DNA from: Deltaproteobacteria bacterium
Lineage (GTDB): Bacteria; Desulfobacterota; Desulfovibrionia; Desulfovibrionales; Desulfovibrionaceae
DNA: 64,000 bases
NCBI GenBank assembly: GCA_031285295.1
Contig: JAITWK010000042.1
Coordinates: 62,001-126,000, forward strand
Direction: 5' to 3'
Position 1 is the stretch's first letter. Every line of letters starts with the position of its first letter. Below, piece by piece: positions 44,052-53,560 of this stretch. The translations under genes were made by a program, and so were the position numbers. A model generated the notes under the pieces. The model was not told the DNA's origin. It did no database searches and saw nothing but the letters and a program-made list of their open reading frames with translations.

Positions 44052-47000
44052 TCAGCGGCTAAGGCCGACTTCTGCCTTTCTGGTGTTGTTAAGCATTTCT
44101 TTCACCGCATCACGCCCCTTGTAGTAGTGAATGTCGTTGAAATCCTTGAGGCCTTGGGCTTTGTCGGCAGGCGTCAAATACGGAATGGCCAGCTTGCCCT
44201 TGACCTGGTCAGCTACGATTTTTCCTTTGTCCACGCCGATATTGTAGAGTTTGCCGTCAGGCAGCTTGTGGGAATGATCGTTGTCAGCGCAGATCACCAG
44301 CTCCGCATTCGGCATAAGTGCGCGGATATTTTCCGCGACCGCAGGCATGTTGCCGATATCCACCGAAATCACCACCGGCAGGCCGGTTGCCATGTTAAGA
44401 CTTTTGGCAGTGGCGTAGCCTTCGGCGATCAGAACTTTATGCTGCGCGGGAAGATCATTAATATGACATCCGACCAGGCCGAAGTTGCCGCCCTTTTCCG
44501 CGCCGGAAGCCAGCATCTTACTGCCATCAGAATTTATGTACTGGAGGCTGCGGATTTGACCTTGTGTATTGTAGAGGGGAACGATCAGAGCTTTGCCGTC
44601 CGCTGTGACGTTAATGCCGTCCGGATCAACGCCCTTGGCCGTGAGATACGGATGATTGCTGTGCGCCGGGGATCGAGCGAAGAAAAAGTCCGCGCACTTT
44701 TCAGCCGCCTTGTCATATTCGGCCTTACGCACATTGGCCCGTTCTTCGCGCTGGATGGCTGATTCAGCTTGCAGTTGAGCTTTTTGTTCATCACTGAGCT
44801 GGTGGCCGGAATACTGCCAGTTTATGATTTTTTTATCGCTGGCATGGTTTTGCATCCAACCAGCCGGGAAGGCGTCATTGTGGGCGCAGTAAGCAAAATC
44901 CTTGTTTCCCGCAGGACGGCCAATGCCCGGAATGCGGTGAATTTTGCTATCCATGACCGGCATTTTACCCTGGAGATCGCCGCCCATGTCCTGAATGGCT
45001 TTGGCAAGTTCACCGGCAGCGGACAGGCCCGGCACGTCCGATGCGCTCAAGCCGCGCAGAGCTTCCTTGTTAGGTATCCATTTGGCCAAAGGCGTCAAAT
45101 CCGTACCAGCCGGAGCAAACCAAACCTTGTTTTCCTTGTCCCACTTGGCCCCAAGCTTTTTGGCCTGGTTTTTTTCCGTAAACGGAACGGCGAGGATGGT
45201 TTTTTCTTCGGCGATTTGTGGAGTTTTAGCTTGTGCTGCTTCATTTTTTTCATGTTGTTCGATCCATTTTGCATGGTCTGGCATCCAGCCAGATCCTTGC
45301 TGGCGTTCAGCGTCAGGAGTTCTGGAACCGTACAGCATTGATTCCAATTCCTTACGATCATCCTTCCGGCGTTGAGCCTCCATGTTCTTATAAAATTCCA
45401 GCTTGTCGCCCAAGGCAGATTCAATGCTCGTCTTTTCCTTTTCATATGCAGAATATTGATCTCTTACTTTAACATACAGATCACGCGCGTTTTCTAAATA
45501 CTCTTTGTCGATATTATTATCGGTGAGGACAAAGCTTCGCAGTTCATTCCATGATTCCTCGTCATTCTGCGAAATTTGACCATCATGGGCAAGATCAAGC
45601 GCTACGTTGAACTCTCTTTCCGCACGGATCACATTGTCGTAAGTGGCATCGCGGCGGTTATGAATAGCGTCCCATCTGCGGGCAAGTTCCAAATCATGTT
45701 CAGACAGCAAAACATCGGGGAGCGGAGCAAACGAGGACTGATTTTCTTTGTCCCAATTCTGCCAAGATCCGGCCCCCGGCAAATCTTTGGACAAAACACC
45801 ATCTTGTAAAATTGATGGATTGACATCTTTTTTCAGGACAGATAAACTAATTTTCAGAATAGCGTCTTCCTGCGTGGAGAGTCCTTTGGGCGAACTACGG
45901 TACAGAGAGGGCGCTATTTCTATTTCAGATATTTTGTGATCCTTGTACGCTGGGAGTTTATAGTCGCTGAGCGGCATATCAATCTTGATGCGTACCGCAA
46001 AAAACTCATCGTTTATATTGGCAGCGGCATAATATATGTTCTGCCCGGCCACCTTGCCCTCGTGTCTGGCGTCCGCTTTTTCAAAGTCGGAAAAAACAGA
46101 GTTACGCACCAAATCGTCCAGCCCGGCATACATTTGCCGTTGTCCATCGTCGCGGCGCTTCACGCTGGCTTCCAGACCACGGCGTGTAAACTGCTGCACC
46201 GCACCGTCATCAGCGATTTCCACGATCATGCCCTGATACTGCTCGCGCAGCCACTTGGACAACGCTCTGGTGTCCGACAACGCCACCGGAATAATGCCGG
46301 GATCGATTTTCACCACCGTAGCGGCCTTCTCTTCGCCGAGGCTCACAGACTGGACTTGCTCCTGCTGGCGCTCCAGGCCGAGGAGCTGGCCCTTGCGCCG
46401 TTCGGCTTCGGCTGTGATACGGTAAAGCTCAAAAGGCGTGTCCTTGAGCATTTTTGACCAGGAAGCGATATAGGCGATGTTGTTCTGCGGGTTGTAGTCA
46501 AGGTACAAATCGCGGGCGAGCAGCATACAGGTGATGTCCGCGATCATCTCTTCCTTGGCGCGGCCCTCCGGCGTTTTATAGACCGCATTAAGCGCCTGTA
46601 TCTCTTCCGGGGTTTTGCCTTGATAGGCCACCCAATGACTGTATTCATGGAGAGCTATGTCATAATACTGTTCGGCGCTTTCAAAACTGCTACGCGCAGG
46701 CAATTCAATTTTGTTCAAACCGGCGAGATGAGCACCATCACGCTGGTTATGCACCAGATTGACGTGTTCACCCAAATCGGCGAGCAGTTTTTCTACCCGC
46801 TCGATCGGGTTCCAATCCGGCTCTTGCCGGACGTAAGGCTCAATACCTTCGATCTGAGTGCCGTTAAAGACGCTGTAAATGATCACCTTGGGAGAAGTGG
46901 TCAGATACTTTTCCATCTGCGGCTTGCCTTCGTCATCCAACACAGGATTACCGGCATCGTCCAGGACAGGCAGCGTGGCGGTAAAGTCACAGAAACGAAT

Positions 47001-47267
47001 TTTAGTAGATTTTTCGCCGCGCTTGATCTTCAGACCAAGATCATTGGCCTGCCGGAAAGTCATCCAGCGCGGATCGTTGAAGTCAAAGTCCAGCAGATGC
47101 ACGTTGTTGAAGCCGTTGTAATGACGTTCCGTCTTGCCATTAAACGGATGGATCAATGCGCCAGCCTTCCAGGGCTTTTGCCAAGGGGCCTTGTTCTCCT
47201 CGATGTTCTTGATCAGGTGTTCCGTAAAATCCTGGAGTATATTTTTCTTTTCTTGTGTTTCAGCCAT
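44052..47267 (-). CDS. Large ArdC-metallopeptidase / DUF5710 / Toprim fusion protein
   Basis: A 1071-aa cytoplasmic protein. Residues 1-120 form an ArdC-type ssDNA-binding domain (APWQKPWK, HPFNGKTERHYNGFN). A zincin domain follows, with the HExxH-type motif HEYSH (207-211). After a long middle region comes a DUF5710-like block (LGAKWDKENKVWFAP). The end has a primase-associated zinc-less region and a Toprim domain (LIAEGYATAKSLN, ISVDIGNMP, VICADNDHSH). ArdC protects entering DNA from restriction, and Toprim fusions in TraC-like proteins prime it, so it probably enters the recipient with the DNA. ATG 47267 is favoured because AGGAG lies nine bases upstream. Confidence 0.82.
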   Translation of the reverse strand: MAETQEKKNILQDFTEHLIKNIEENKAPWQKPWKAGALIHPFNGKTERHYNGFNNVHLLDFDFNDPRWMTFRQANDLGLKIKRGEKSTKIRFCDFTATLPVLDDAGNPVLDDEGKPQMEKYLTTSPKVIIYSVFNGTQIEGIEPYVRQEPDWNPIERVEKLLADLGEHVNLVHNQRDGAHLAGLNKIELPARSSFESAEQYYDIALHEYSHWVAYQGKTPEEIQALNAVYKTPEGRAKEEMIADITCMLLARDLYLDYNPQNNIAYIASWSKMLKDTPFELYRITAEAERRKGQLLGLERQQEQVQSVSLGEEKAATVVKIDPGIIPVALSDTRALSKWLREQYQGMIVEIADDGAVQQFTRRGLEASVKRRDDGQRQMYAGLDDLVRNSVFSDFEKADARHEGKVAGQNIYYAAANINDEFFAVRIKIDMPLSDYKLPAYKDHKISEIEIAPSLYRSSPKGLSTQEDAILKISLSVLKKDVNPSILQDGVLSKDLPGAGSWQNWDKENQSSFAPLPDVLLSEHDLELARRWDAIHNRRDATYDNVIRAEREFNVALDLAHDGQISQNDEESWNELRSFVLTDNNIDKEYLENARDLYVKVRDQYSAYEKEKTSIESALGDKLEFYKNMEAQRRKDDRKELESMLYGSRTPDAERQQGSGWMPDHAKWIEQHEKNEAAQAKTPQIAEEKTILAVPFTEKNQAKKLGAKWDKENKVWFAPAGTDLTPLAKWIPNKEALRGLSASDVPGLSAAGELAKAIQDMGGDLQGKMPVMDSKIHRIPGIGRPAGNKDFAYCAHNDAFPAGWMQNHASDKKIINWQYSGHQLSDEQKAQLQAESAIQREERANVRKAEYDKAAEKCADFFFARSPAHSNHPYLTAKGVDPDGINVTADGKALIVPLYNTQGQIRSLQYINSDGSKMLASGAEKGGNFGLVGCHINDLPAQHKVLIAEGYATAKSLNMATGLPVVISVDIGNMPAVAENIRALMPNAELVICADNDHSHKLPDGKLYNIGVDKGKIVADQVKGKLAIPYLTPADKAQGLKDFNDIHYYKGRDAVKEMLNNTRKAEVGLSR

Positions 47268-47279
47268 GTTCAGCATCTC

Positions 47280-47447
47280 CTAGTCGTCTTCATGGCCCGT
47301 GATGTCGTCAAATTCCGTAATGCCCATGTAATCAGCCGCTTCTGCGGGTTCTACCGGCACACCGTACTCGCCAGCAGCCTCATCAGCCTGCCGCAAGACC
47401 GCTTCGGCAGCGGCTCTGAGAGATTGTTCTTTTTGTACATTGCTCAT
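47280..47447 (-). CDS. Small acidic 55-aa element protein
   Basis: A short protein beginning MSNVQKEQSLRAAAEAVL and ending GITEFDDITGHEDD. It is acidic, soluble and largely helical, with no recognised domain. An AAGGAG ribosome site precedes the ATG, and the stop is 13 bases before the ArdC/Toprim start, so the pair is probably translated together. Acidic micro-proteins next to ardC can be DNA mimics or partners, but nothing here proves that. Confidence 0.6.
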   Translation of the reverse strand: MSNVQKEQSLRAAAEAVLRQADEAAGEYGVPVEPAEAADYMGITEFDDITGHEDD

Positions 47448-47471
47448 GCTGGTTCTCCTTAATTTGAATGG

Positions 47472-48260
47472 TTATTTATTGACCCAAGTGCCGTTTTCGT
47501 ACTTCAGTTCTTGATAATAGGTGTAGCTGCTGCGAAAGAGTGCTTCGCAGTCTGCCGGAGGATTGGGATCGATTTCGGCGCGGCTTTCGTAGCAGGTAAG
47601 ATCGACCGGGTAAGTCCAACCAAGCTGAGGATGATACCTAGCCGGTGTTTCCTTTCCCGCTGCCAAGTTGGCGGCATAATTGAGCTGCCGCGTGGTGCAG
47701 GCCGGAAATTCAGTCTGACGGAAAACATATCTGCCAGTGCCGCTTTGATCCCGGTTGCTCTTGCCAAGCACCTTCCAGTTGCTCCATTTTCCCCGGAGGA
47801 CATCAAATGCCCGTGCATGATAAATCTTGCGGCTGTTCAGGTAGGCAGCATCGCACTGGTTAAGTGTATTGCTGATTACCCCAGCCACGTTCTGAACATA
47901 GGCATCGCCGGACGGACACTGATTAAGAAAAGCTTTACGGGCGCTTCTCGTGCGCGAAGCGCTGAAATCGCCGTCTTTGTAGCGTTTGATGGAATAGTAA
48001 TAGTTAAGAGCCGGGTCACATTCGGCTGGCCGATGCGGGGAGGAAAGGCAAAGAATCGCTTCGCAGGCATAGCGCTTTTCGCCGGTAAAAAGCTCCTCGT
48101 CACCGTAGCCGGTAGCGATCGGCACGATGTCAAACTCCAAATAGGGAGAGGCCACCGGCGACTCGATCAGCTCGACAGGATCAGCACTGGCCAGGTTGAC
48201 CAGATCGGCCAGGCCGGTAAAATTTAAGGCCGCGAATAGTATGATTGCGAAGGCGTTCAT
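47472..48260 (-). CDS. trbM: TrbM/KikA-like conjugal transfer protein
   Basis: A 262-aa exported protein with a signal peptide (FAIILFAALNFTGLADL). The cysteine-rich TrbM/KikA/MpfK signature is clear: YACEAILCLSSPHRPAECDPAL followed by YYYSIKRYKDGDF and later FLNQCPSG. The family is periplasmic and assists mating-pair formation in IncP and IncN-like systems. AAGGAG lies before ATG 48260. It sits directly downstream of the coupling protein gene. Confidence 0.8.
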   Translation of the reverse strand: MNAFAIILFAALNFTGLADLVNLASADPVELIESPVASPYLEFDIVPIATGYGDEELFTGEKRYACEAILCLSSPHRPAECDPALNYYYSIKRYKDGDFSASRTRSARKAFLNQCPSGDAYVQNVAGVISNTLNQCDAAYLNSRKIYHARAFDVLRGKWSNWKVLGKSNRDQSGTGRYVFRQTEFPACTTRQLNYAANLAAGKETPARYHPQLGWTYPVDLTCYESRAEIDPNPPADCEALFRSSYTYYQELKYENGTWVNK

Positions 48261-48277
48261 GGAAAAAACTCCTTTGG

Positions 48278-50242
48278 TTATGCCACATCAATTTCCAGAA
48301 AATCCGAAAAGTTCTTGCTTGGAGCTATAGGCTCAGAGACTGAGGCTTTTTCAGCCTCAGCAACTGTTGCTGGCGCTTCCGGGCCGCGCTTGAAGTACAG
48401 GGAATCAGAATATTCCGGAGCGCCCTTCACGCGCTCCATGAACTCAGGCTCGTCAAAATAGAGAATCTGCTTGCCGTAAATCGGGTATTGTCCGGCCATA
48501 AAAATCAGCATGTCGCCGGGTTTGGTTTTGCCTTTTGAGTCTTTACCAATTCCAGGAATGCGCTGGCATTCGTCAGGCGTTAGCAAGGGCCGTGAGGTTT
48601 CCTGCACGTTTCGACTTTTGTTGAGTTTCGATCCGGAGCCGCTGATACTGTCTTTTCTATGGACGACCGTTGTAGTGCCGGTCATTTTTGAAAGAAGCTC
48701 GCCAGTTGAATAGTTGACAGCGGCATAGGCGATACGGATATGGCAGTTCCCTAAAATACCGTTGTTTTTGCCGTAGACTTCGTTAATTTGGTCAATATCC
48801 TGAACGAAGATCATGAGCCTGATGCCATAGCCAGCAAGAAAAGCGATGCCTTTCTCAAGCACCGGAATCTTGCCCGGTGCTGTAAACTCATCCAGCAGCA
48901 TCAGCAGACGGTGTTTATAGCCAGCCACCGGCTTACCATCGACAAACTTCATTTCTTCCGTGCGACGGCTGACAAGCAAGCTAATAAATAAGCGGTTGAA
49001 CGGCGTGAAACGCTGAATATCGCTGGGTGGTGTGACCAGATAGACATCGACCGGAACCTCATGATTCATCATGTCGTCAATCGTAAAATCGCTGGCCTCC
49101 ATATTCATACGGACAACCGGGTCTTTATAAAGACCGAGCTTTGATGTCACCGAGTTCAAAACCCCGGAACGTTCGGAATCAGCCTTGCTCTTCATTTCCT
49201 GAGCGCCGCTGGCGACAAAGGCGTGAATATCCCGGCCGTGCGACTCAGGCATTTTTGGGTAAAGCTCCGTTATCCAGGCCGCATGGTCTGTTTTGAGCAT
49301 TTCATCATAAAACTCATCGATATTTCCGTCTGGATTTGAGAGTGCGAAGATAAAGTCTGTCAGGTTGGCGTAGCGCTTTTCTTCATACAGTACTTTAACG
49401 CACACATGCATGAGACTACTGGCCATGAAGTTGAAGCCTGCCGCAGTCCAATAGTCATCAAGCCCCTTGCCAAGAGGATCAATTAGAGCTGTGGCCATGT
49501 TCTGCACATCAGGAATAGCTTTCAGCCGATTAAGACGTATTTCCTGAAGCGGATTGAATCTGGCTCCCTTGCCGCTTTCATCGGCAATATCCAGTCGGAA
49601 GACCTTGTGGCCAAGGATGTTTTTACGGAACCAAGCTGTAATGCCCCAGCTTTCACCCTTAATATCCAGACAAAAAAGCGAACCCATCCAAGCCAACAGC
49701 GTGGGATTGACCAGACATACCCCTTTACCGGAACGAGTAGGAGCGAAGACAAAAATATGCTCCGGCCCATTGTGACGTAAAAAATATGTGGCTTTCTGCC
49801 CAAATGAACCTTTAACGAAAAATCCGCCTAACGAAACGCCGGGGCCATCCAGAATGCCCATGTTCTGGATTTCTTCCAGCTTCGCCCACCGTGCCGAGCC
49901 GTGCAGATCCTCAATGCCCTTGAGGTTGGCCTTTTTGACCAGGTGGATCAGCAGGGCAATTTGCGGCAAGGCGAAAATCAGCACAGCCAGGCGAAGGGCG
50001 TTGTCAAAAAGCGTTGGGCTGATCAGCCGTTGCCATTGGAGAAAACTCCAGGGCAGATAAAGTCGAATGTCGGCCAACTGGATGAACGAACCGAGGGCGC
50101 GGTGATAACCCGTTTTATAGGCAATATACTGAGTGGCGGCGGTAGCGCCGACAAGCGCCATGAAAAGCGCGAAGGCCAGCCACCACCAAGGACGGAAGCC
50201 CGAAGATCTTTTGCTTGTGGCCAGACCGTAACTGTTACTCAT
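48278..50242 (-). CDS. traG: TraG/VirD4-type coupling protein
   Basis: A 654-aa inner-membrane ATPase that brings the relaxosome to the type IV secretion channel. Two N-terminal TM helices (about 21-40 and 83-101) precede the Walker A APTRSGKG (167-174). Walker B LLMLLDEFTAPGKIP and the RecA-like motifs around GILGNCHIRIAY follow. The C-terminal tail is acidic. The open frame extends to 50284, but ATG 50242 with GGGGGC upstream overlaps the trbI end by eight bases and is preferred. Confidence 0.9.
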   Translation of the reverse strand: MSNSYGLATSKRSSGFRPWWWLAFALFMALVGATAATQYIAYKTGYHRALGSFIQLADIRLYLPWSFLQWQRLISPTLFDNALRLAVLIFALPQIALLIHLVKKANLKGIEDLHGSARWAKLEEIQNMGILDGPGVSLGGFFVKGSFGQKATYFLRHNGPEHIFVFAPTRSGKGVCLVNPTLLAWMGSLFCLDIKGESWGITAWFRKNILGHKVFRLDIADESGKGARFNPLQEIRLNRLKAIPDVQNMATALIDPLGKGLDDYWTAAGFNFMASSLMHVCVKVLYEEKRYANLTDFIFALSNPDGNIDEFYDEMLKTDHAAWITELYPKMPESHGRDIHAFVASGAQEMKSKADSERSGVLNSVTSKLGLYKDPVVRMNMEASDFTIDDMMNHEVPVDVYLVTPPSDIQRFTPFNRLFISLLVSRRTEEMKFVDGKPVAGYKHRLLMLLDEFTAPGKIPVLEKGIAFLAGYGIRLMIFVQDIDQINEVYGKNNGILGNCHIRIAYAAVNYSTGELLSKMTGTTTVVHRKDSISGSGSKLNKSRNVQETSRPLLTPDECQRIPGIGKDSKGKTKPGDMLIFMAGQYPIYGKQILYFDEPEFMERVKGAPEYSDSLYFKRGPEAPATVAEAEKASVSEPIAPSKNFSDFLEIDVA

Positions 50243-51611
50243 TCTTGCCCCCGATCGCCGCCATCGGCGCATAGGGATTGGCAAAAATAATGTCCTTGGT
50301 AACTACGATCGAAAACCTGTAACCCGGCTCAATTTCAATAGTGGGCGCGACATTGATGTACTTTTGCATCAGATTCATCCCCACTTGGCCAAGCTGCTGA
50401 CCCAGGGCGATACTCAGCTCGTTTTGTACGGAGTTTTCAGAGTCGCTATTGCTGCGATTCAGCGCGTCAACCGAATACGTGACGCCGCCCGTGATCGCGC
50501 TCATCAGGATGGCCGAGCCGAACGTCTGGAAATAATGATTGTTCACGTTGCCATTCAGACCGGAATAACCTTGCTGATCTGAGCCGCGCATATCGCCGAG
50601 CGTCAGGCTGGAGCCGTCCGGAAAAATCACCCGCTTCCAAGAGACATAAAGCCGCTCCTGACCGAACTTAACTTCACCGGCATAATCGCCGTAAAGCCTG
50701 GAGCCTTGCGGGATAAGCAAATGTCTGCCCGTGGTGCTGTCGTAAACATTCTGGCCAACCTGAGCCATTACCGAGCCGGAGAGATCGGAGTTGATGCCTG
50801 AGATCAAAATGCCGGGAATCATTGAGCCGGTTTTAAGCTCAAAACGATGGCCAGCCTGACGCTCAAAGCCCAAATTCCAGGATTGATCCGTGGCGCTGGT
50901 CATTCCGGAGCCAGAAGATGAACCGAAGAAATCTACACCGCCGCCCAAGCCGGAGCCACCACCGGCAGCCGCCATCATGCCCGACATATCCGCTGGCACA
51001 TTGCCGCGCATATGCGCGGTGAGTTGGTCAGCATCAATCTGGCCCGTCCGGGTAGTCAGGCTGGTAGGCAGAGCGGAAAAAGAAGACGAGCTGGTGAAGT
51101 CAGGGCTATAGGCAGCCGCGCCATAACCGTCAGAAACCGCCAATTGTACTTGCGCGGCTGTACGCATGGGCGAACTGATAGCGCTCTGGTAGGCCGTCAT
51201 TTGAGCGCGGCGAATATCCGTCAGCTCCTGAAATTCTTCCTGGAGATCAAGATTTTCTTCCGGAGCGGGAATATGGACGGTGACAATTTTAATGTCGCCG
51301 GATTCTTCCGGAGCTGCCGGAGTTTGATCCAGCTCAAAAGACCTGTTTGTATTCTCCAAATCATCTTGCTGGATGATCCCCTGATTCTGGCCTTCCTGAG
51401 TCTTGACTACCGGAGCGGAAGCGCGATCAACGCTAAATCCCCTGGAGGCAGACGTTTCTGTGGCGTTGTCCTTGTTGACCATACTTACCAAATAGGCAAA
51501 AAACATTATGCCACCGAGGATTAAAGCCAGTGCCAGCGGTTTTCTGGACATGCCGAAAACTCTTGGCTTCGGGTGCAGTTCAAGGCCTTGCGGACTATTA
51601 TCTTTAGCCAT
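50235..51611 (-). CDS. trbI: TrbI/VirB10
   Basis: A 458-aa VirB10-like protein spanning from the inner membrane to the outer-membrane pore. TM near residues 24-42 (LALALILGGIMFFAYLV), a disordered Gly/Ser-rich linker (about 165-240) and a C-terminal VirB10 domain: GSMIPGILISGINSDLSGSV, LLIPQGSRLYGDYAG and VTKDIIFANPY. It follows trbG by eight bases with GGGGG before ATG 51611. Confidence 0.92.
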   Translation of the reverse strand: MAKDNSPQGLELHPKPRVFGMSRKPLALALILGGIMFFAYLVSMVNKDNATETSASRGFSVDRASAPVVKTQEGQNQGIIQQDDLENTNRSFELDQTPAAPEESGDIKIVTVHIPAPEENLDLQEEFQELTDIRRAQMTAYQSAISSPMRTAAQVQLAVSDGYGAAAYSPDFTSSSSFSALPTSLTTRTGQIDADQLTAHMRGNVPADMSGMMAAAGGGSGLGGGVDFFGSSSGSGMTSATDQSWNLGFERQAGHRFELKTGSMIPGILISGINSDLSGSVMAQVGQNVYDSTTGRHLLIPQGSRLYGDYAGEVKFGQERLYVSWKRVIFPDGSSLTLGDMRGSDQQGYSGLNGNVNNHYFQTFGSAILMSAITGGVTYSVDALNRSNSDSENSVQNELSIALGQQLGQVGMNLMQKYINVAPTIEIEPGYRFSIVVTKDIIFANPYAPMAAIGGKNE

Positions 51612-51619
51612 GATTCCCC

Positions 51620-52579
51620 CTACAGCCTTTTAATCGTGACTTTTTCCTGCTTGGAGCCGGTGCCAAGCACCAGCAGCAGTTCCGGAAAAATGCCGTCCAC
51701 AATAAAAACCCTGTTTTCAATGCGGTAGTTCACCAGAATATTGTCCTGGCTTTTGGCCATCAAAACAGGCAGCTCCTGAAGCATTTCCGGAAGCCGGATG
51801 TAGGTTTTTTCGTTGTCGCTATAGACCTGAACAGGCTTCCATTTGGCCTTGCCATCAACTTTGTAGTTAAAATCAAGTTCGGTCAGCGAAACTATGCGGT
51901 CGGCGATGACGGCAGTGCTAAAAGTTTCCTGCTTTTGAGCCGCTTCAGCAGCCTGGCGAATCATGGCCATGCTGTTTTCGCGGTAGATGAAGCCGACATA
52001 CGGCATGAAATCATCTTTGCGGCTCACGAGCCGTAAGTGATACACGCGCTTGCTGCTGGTAATAATCGCAGTGGTGTCAAGGCCGGTGTCCAGCGGCTTA
52101 ATAAAGACGTGCGGAATGCTGCCTACAGCGGCGCTTTCGACATTCCAACGAGCTGTATCGCCCAAGAGGACGCTCTGGATGCTTTCATCAGGCTGAAATT
52201 CAATATCAACGATGTTGAAAGGCGAGGCGATGATTGTAGGAATGCTGGCGCCATACAAAAAGGCTATTTTCCCATTGGAGAGTCGAATCGGCTTGCTTGG
52301 CGTCTTGGCCCATTCTTTGGCCATGTTCAGCGCCGCTTCCTCTTCCTTCGTGAGCGGAACCGGAATCGGGTTGAAGTAGTTCGGCAGCGGGCGCATCAAC
52401 GGCGATCTGGACAGTTCTTCAGACAAAGCCTGTTCGTAGATGTCCATTTCGGCGGCTTTGGCTGGACGGCAGAGAAGTAGCACCGCGAGTACAGCGACAG
52501 CAAAAATAATAACTGGCATAGCTACTAATTCATCCGGCTCGAATGTGTTGAGCAAAAATTTAACAAATTTTCCGATCAT
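51620..52579 (-). CDS. trbG: TrbG/VirB9
   Basis: A 319-aa VirB9-like protein of the outer-membrane core. It has an N-terminal hydrophobic segment (VIIFAVAVLAVLLLCRPAKA) and domains with IAFLYGASIPTIIASPFNI and TTAIITSSKRVYHLRLVSRKDD, followed by a C-terminal domain LNYRI-like region (ILVNYRIENRVFIVDGIFPE). The N terminus is longer before the signal-like segment than is usual. A GGGGG site precedes ATG 52579. Confidence 0.88.
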   Translation of the reverse strand: MIGKFVKFLLNTFEPDELVAMPVIIFAVAVLAVLLLCRPAKAAEMDIYEQALSEELSRSPLMRPLPNYFNPIPVPLTKEEEAALNMAKEWAKTPSKPIRLSNGKIAFLYGASIPTIIASPFNIVDIEFQPDESIQSVLLGDTARWNVESAAVGSIPHVFIKPLDTGLDTTAIITSSKRVYHLRLVSRKDDFMPYVGFIYRENSMAMIRQAAEAAQKQETFSTAVIADRIVSLTELDFNYKVDGKAKWKPVQVYSDNEKTYIRLPEMLQELPVLMAKSQDNILVNYRIENRVFIVDGIFPELLLVLGTGSKQEKVTIKRL

Positions 52580-52591
52580 GTTTCCCCCGGA

Positions 52592-52696
52592 CTAATCGCG
52601 GTTGCCAAAAAGTATCTTTATAAAAAAGGCAATATTACCCAGCACAGCCGCTGTTCCGCTCATGTAAAATAAAAAAGTAATCAATTTGGAGAGCAT
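52592..52696 (-). CDS. Micro-protein, predicted membrane (34 aa)
   Basis: A 34-codon ORF, ATG 52696 to stop 52592, reading LITFLFYMSGTAAVLGNIAFF and ending ILFGNRD. It would be a single or double short membrane helix. It lies in the gap between trbF and trbG, where VirB7/TrbH-type small proteins sit in some systems, but it has no lipobox. The ribosome site is weak, so expression is not certain. Confidence 0.45.
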   Translation of the reverse strand: MLSKLITFLFYMSGTAAVLGNIAFFIKILFGNRD

Positions 52697-52707
52697 GTTC
52701 GCACCAG

Positions 52708-52782
52708 CTACTGCTTCAGCCAAAAAGCAACGATACCAATGATGATCCACAAAATAATTTCGAGTATTGTAGCGGGACGCAT
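52708..52782 (-). CDS. Micro-protein, predicted membrane (24 aa)
   Basis: A 24-codon ORF, ATG 52782 to stop 52708: MRPATILEIILWIIIGIVAF then WLKQ. It is one hydrophobic helix with a GGGGG ribosome site six bases upstream, stronger than that of the next micro-ORF. It begins 14 bases after the trbF stop. Function unknown. Confidence 0.48.
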   Translation of the reverse strand: MRPATILEIILWIIIGIVAFWLKQ

Positions 52783-52795
52783 AAATTACCCCCGC

Positions 52796-53548
52796 CTATT
52801 GTTGCTGCAAAAGCTTGTTGAAATACACATCAGCAACGATTACCCCCATCGGGTTAGCCAGAATTTCAGCTTCCGAAGTCGGCGGATTTATGCCGACGGT
52901 CAAAGTGGCTTCATAGCTGGTTTGCTCCATGACTTTGCCCTTGCGATCGCGCACCGACTCAAGCCACTCCACGCGCCAGGCGTAGTCAGAAACCTTTTGC
53001 GGCAAGCCTTTAAGCTCAACCGAAACCAGTATGGAGCCAGCGCGTTTAAATGGGTTGTTCTGGTTGAACCAATCCTGAAGCGTGGTTTGGGTTGCGCTGG
53101 AAGAAAACGCGATCAGCTTCGTCAGCATCCGGTTTTGCAAATCGGCGTCAGCCGTGACCGAGCGCCAGTTGATTATGAAATTGCTCAAGTCCGATTGGAT
53201 AACTTCCTTCGGCACTTCCGAAGGTAAAATGCCTCTGGCCACACCTACGGAGTGCGTATTGCCGAGAGAATCAACCGAAACCACATATGGAATGGTTTTG
53301 TACTGCATGGCCTGAATGACGTTGCCGCTGATGGAAATCAGACTGATAAGCAGCAACAGCCAGGCCGTAGAGCGCCAAGTAGAGGCTTGGGCGATATAAT
53401 CGCCGTGGCGCTCCAACCATTCCTGTTTCGCGTTCAGGAATGGATTGCCGCTTGCCTGGTTCACCGGAGCCGCTACAGCGACTAATTCATTGGAGATTCC
53501 GGCTTTTTGGGATTTTTCCCGGCCAAAAAGTTTTTTAAAGACGCTCAT
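52796..53548 (-). CDS. trbF: TrbF/VirB8
   Basis: A 250-aa VirB8-like bitopic protein with one N-terminal TM segment (TAWLLLLISLISISGNVIQAM). The periplasmic domain has the NTF2-like fold motifs of the family (LSNFIINWRSVTADADLQNRM, YAWRVEWLESVRDR). It nucleates assembly of the secretion channel at the inner membrane. AAGGTAG precedes ATG 53548. Confidence 0.88.
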   Translation of the reverse strand: MSVFKKLFGREKSQKAGISNELVAVAAPVNQASGNPFLNAKQEWLERHGDYIAQASTWRSTAWLLLLISLISISGNVIQAMQYKTIPYVVSVDSLGNTHSVGVARGILPSEVPKEVIQSDLSNFIINWRSVTADADLQNRMLTKLIAFSSSATQTTLQDWFNQNNPFKRAGSILVSVELKGLPQKVSDYAWRVEWLESVRDRKGKVMEQTSYEATLTVGINPPTSEAEILANPMGVIVADVYFNKLLQQQ

Positions 53549-53560
53549 GCTCTACCTTCT

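Noticed and set aside
44769-47462. Plus-strand frames of 190, 173 and 280 codons across the ArdC/Toprim gene
   Set aside because: They are antisense shadows of a well-supported protein, with no ribosome sites or family motifs.
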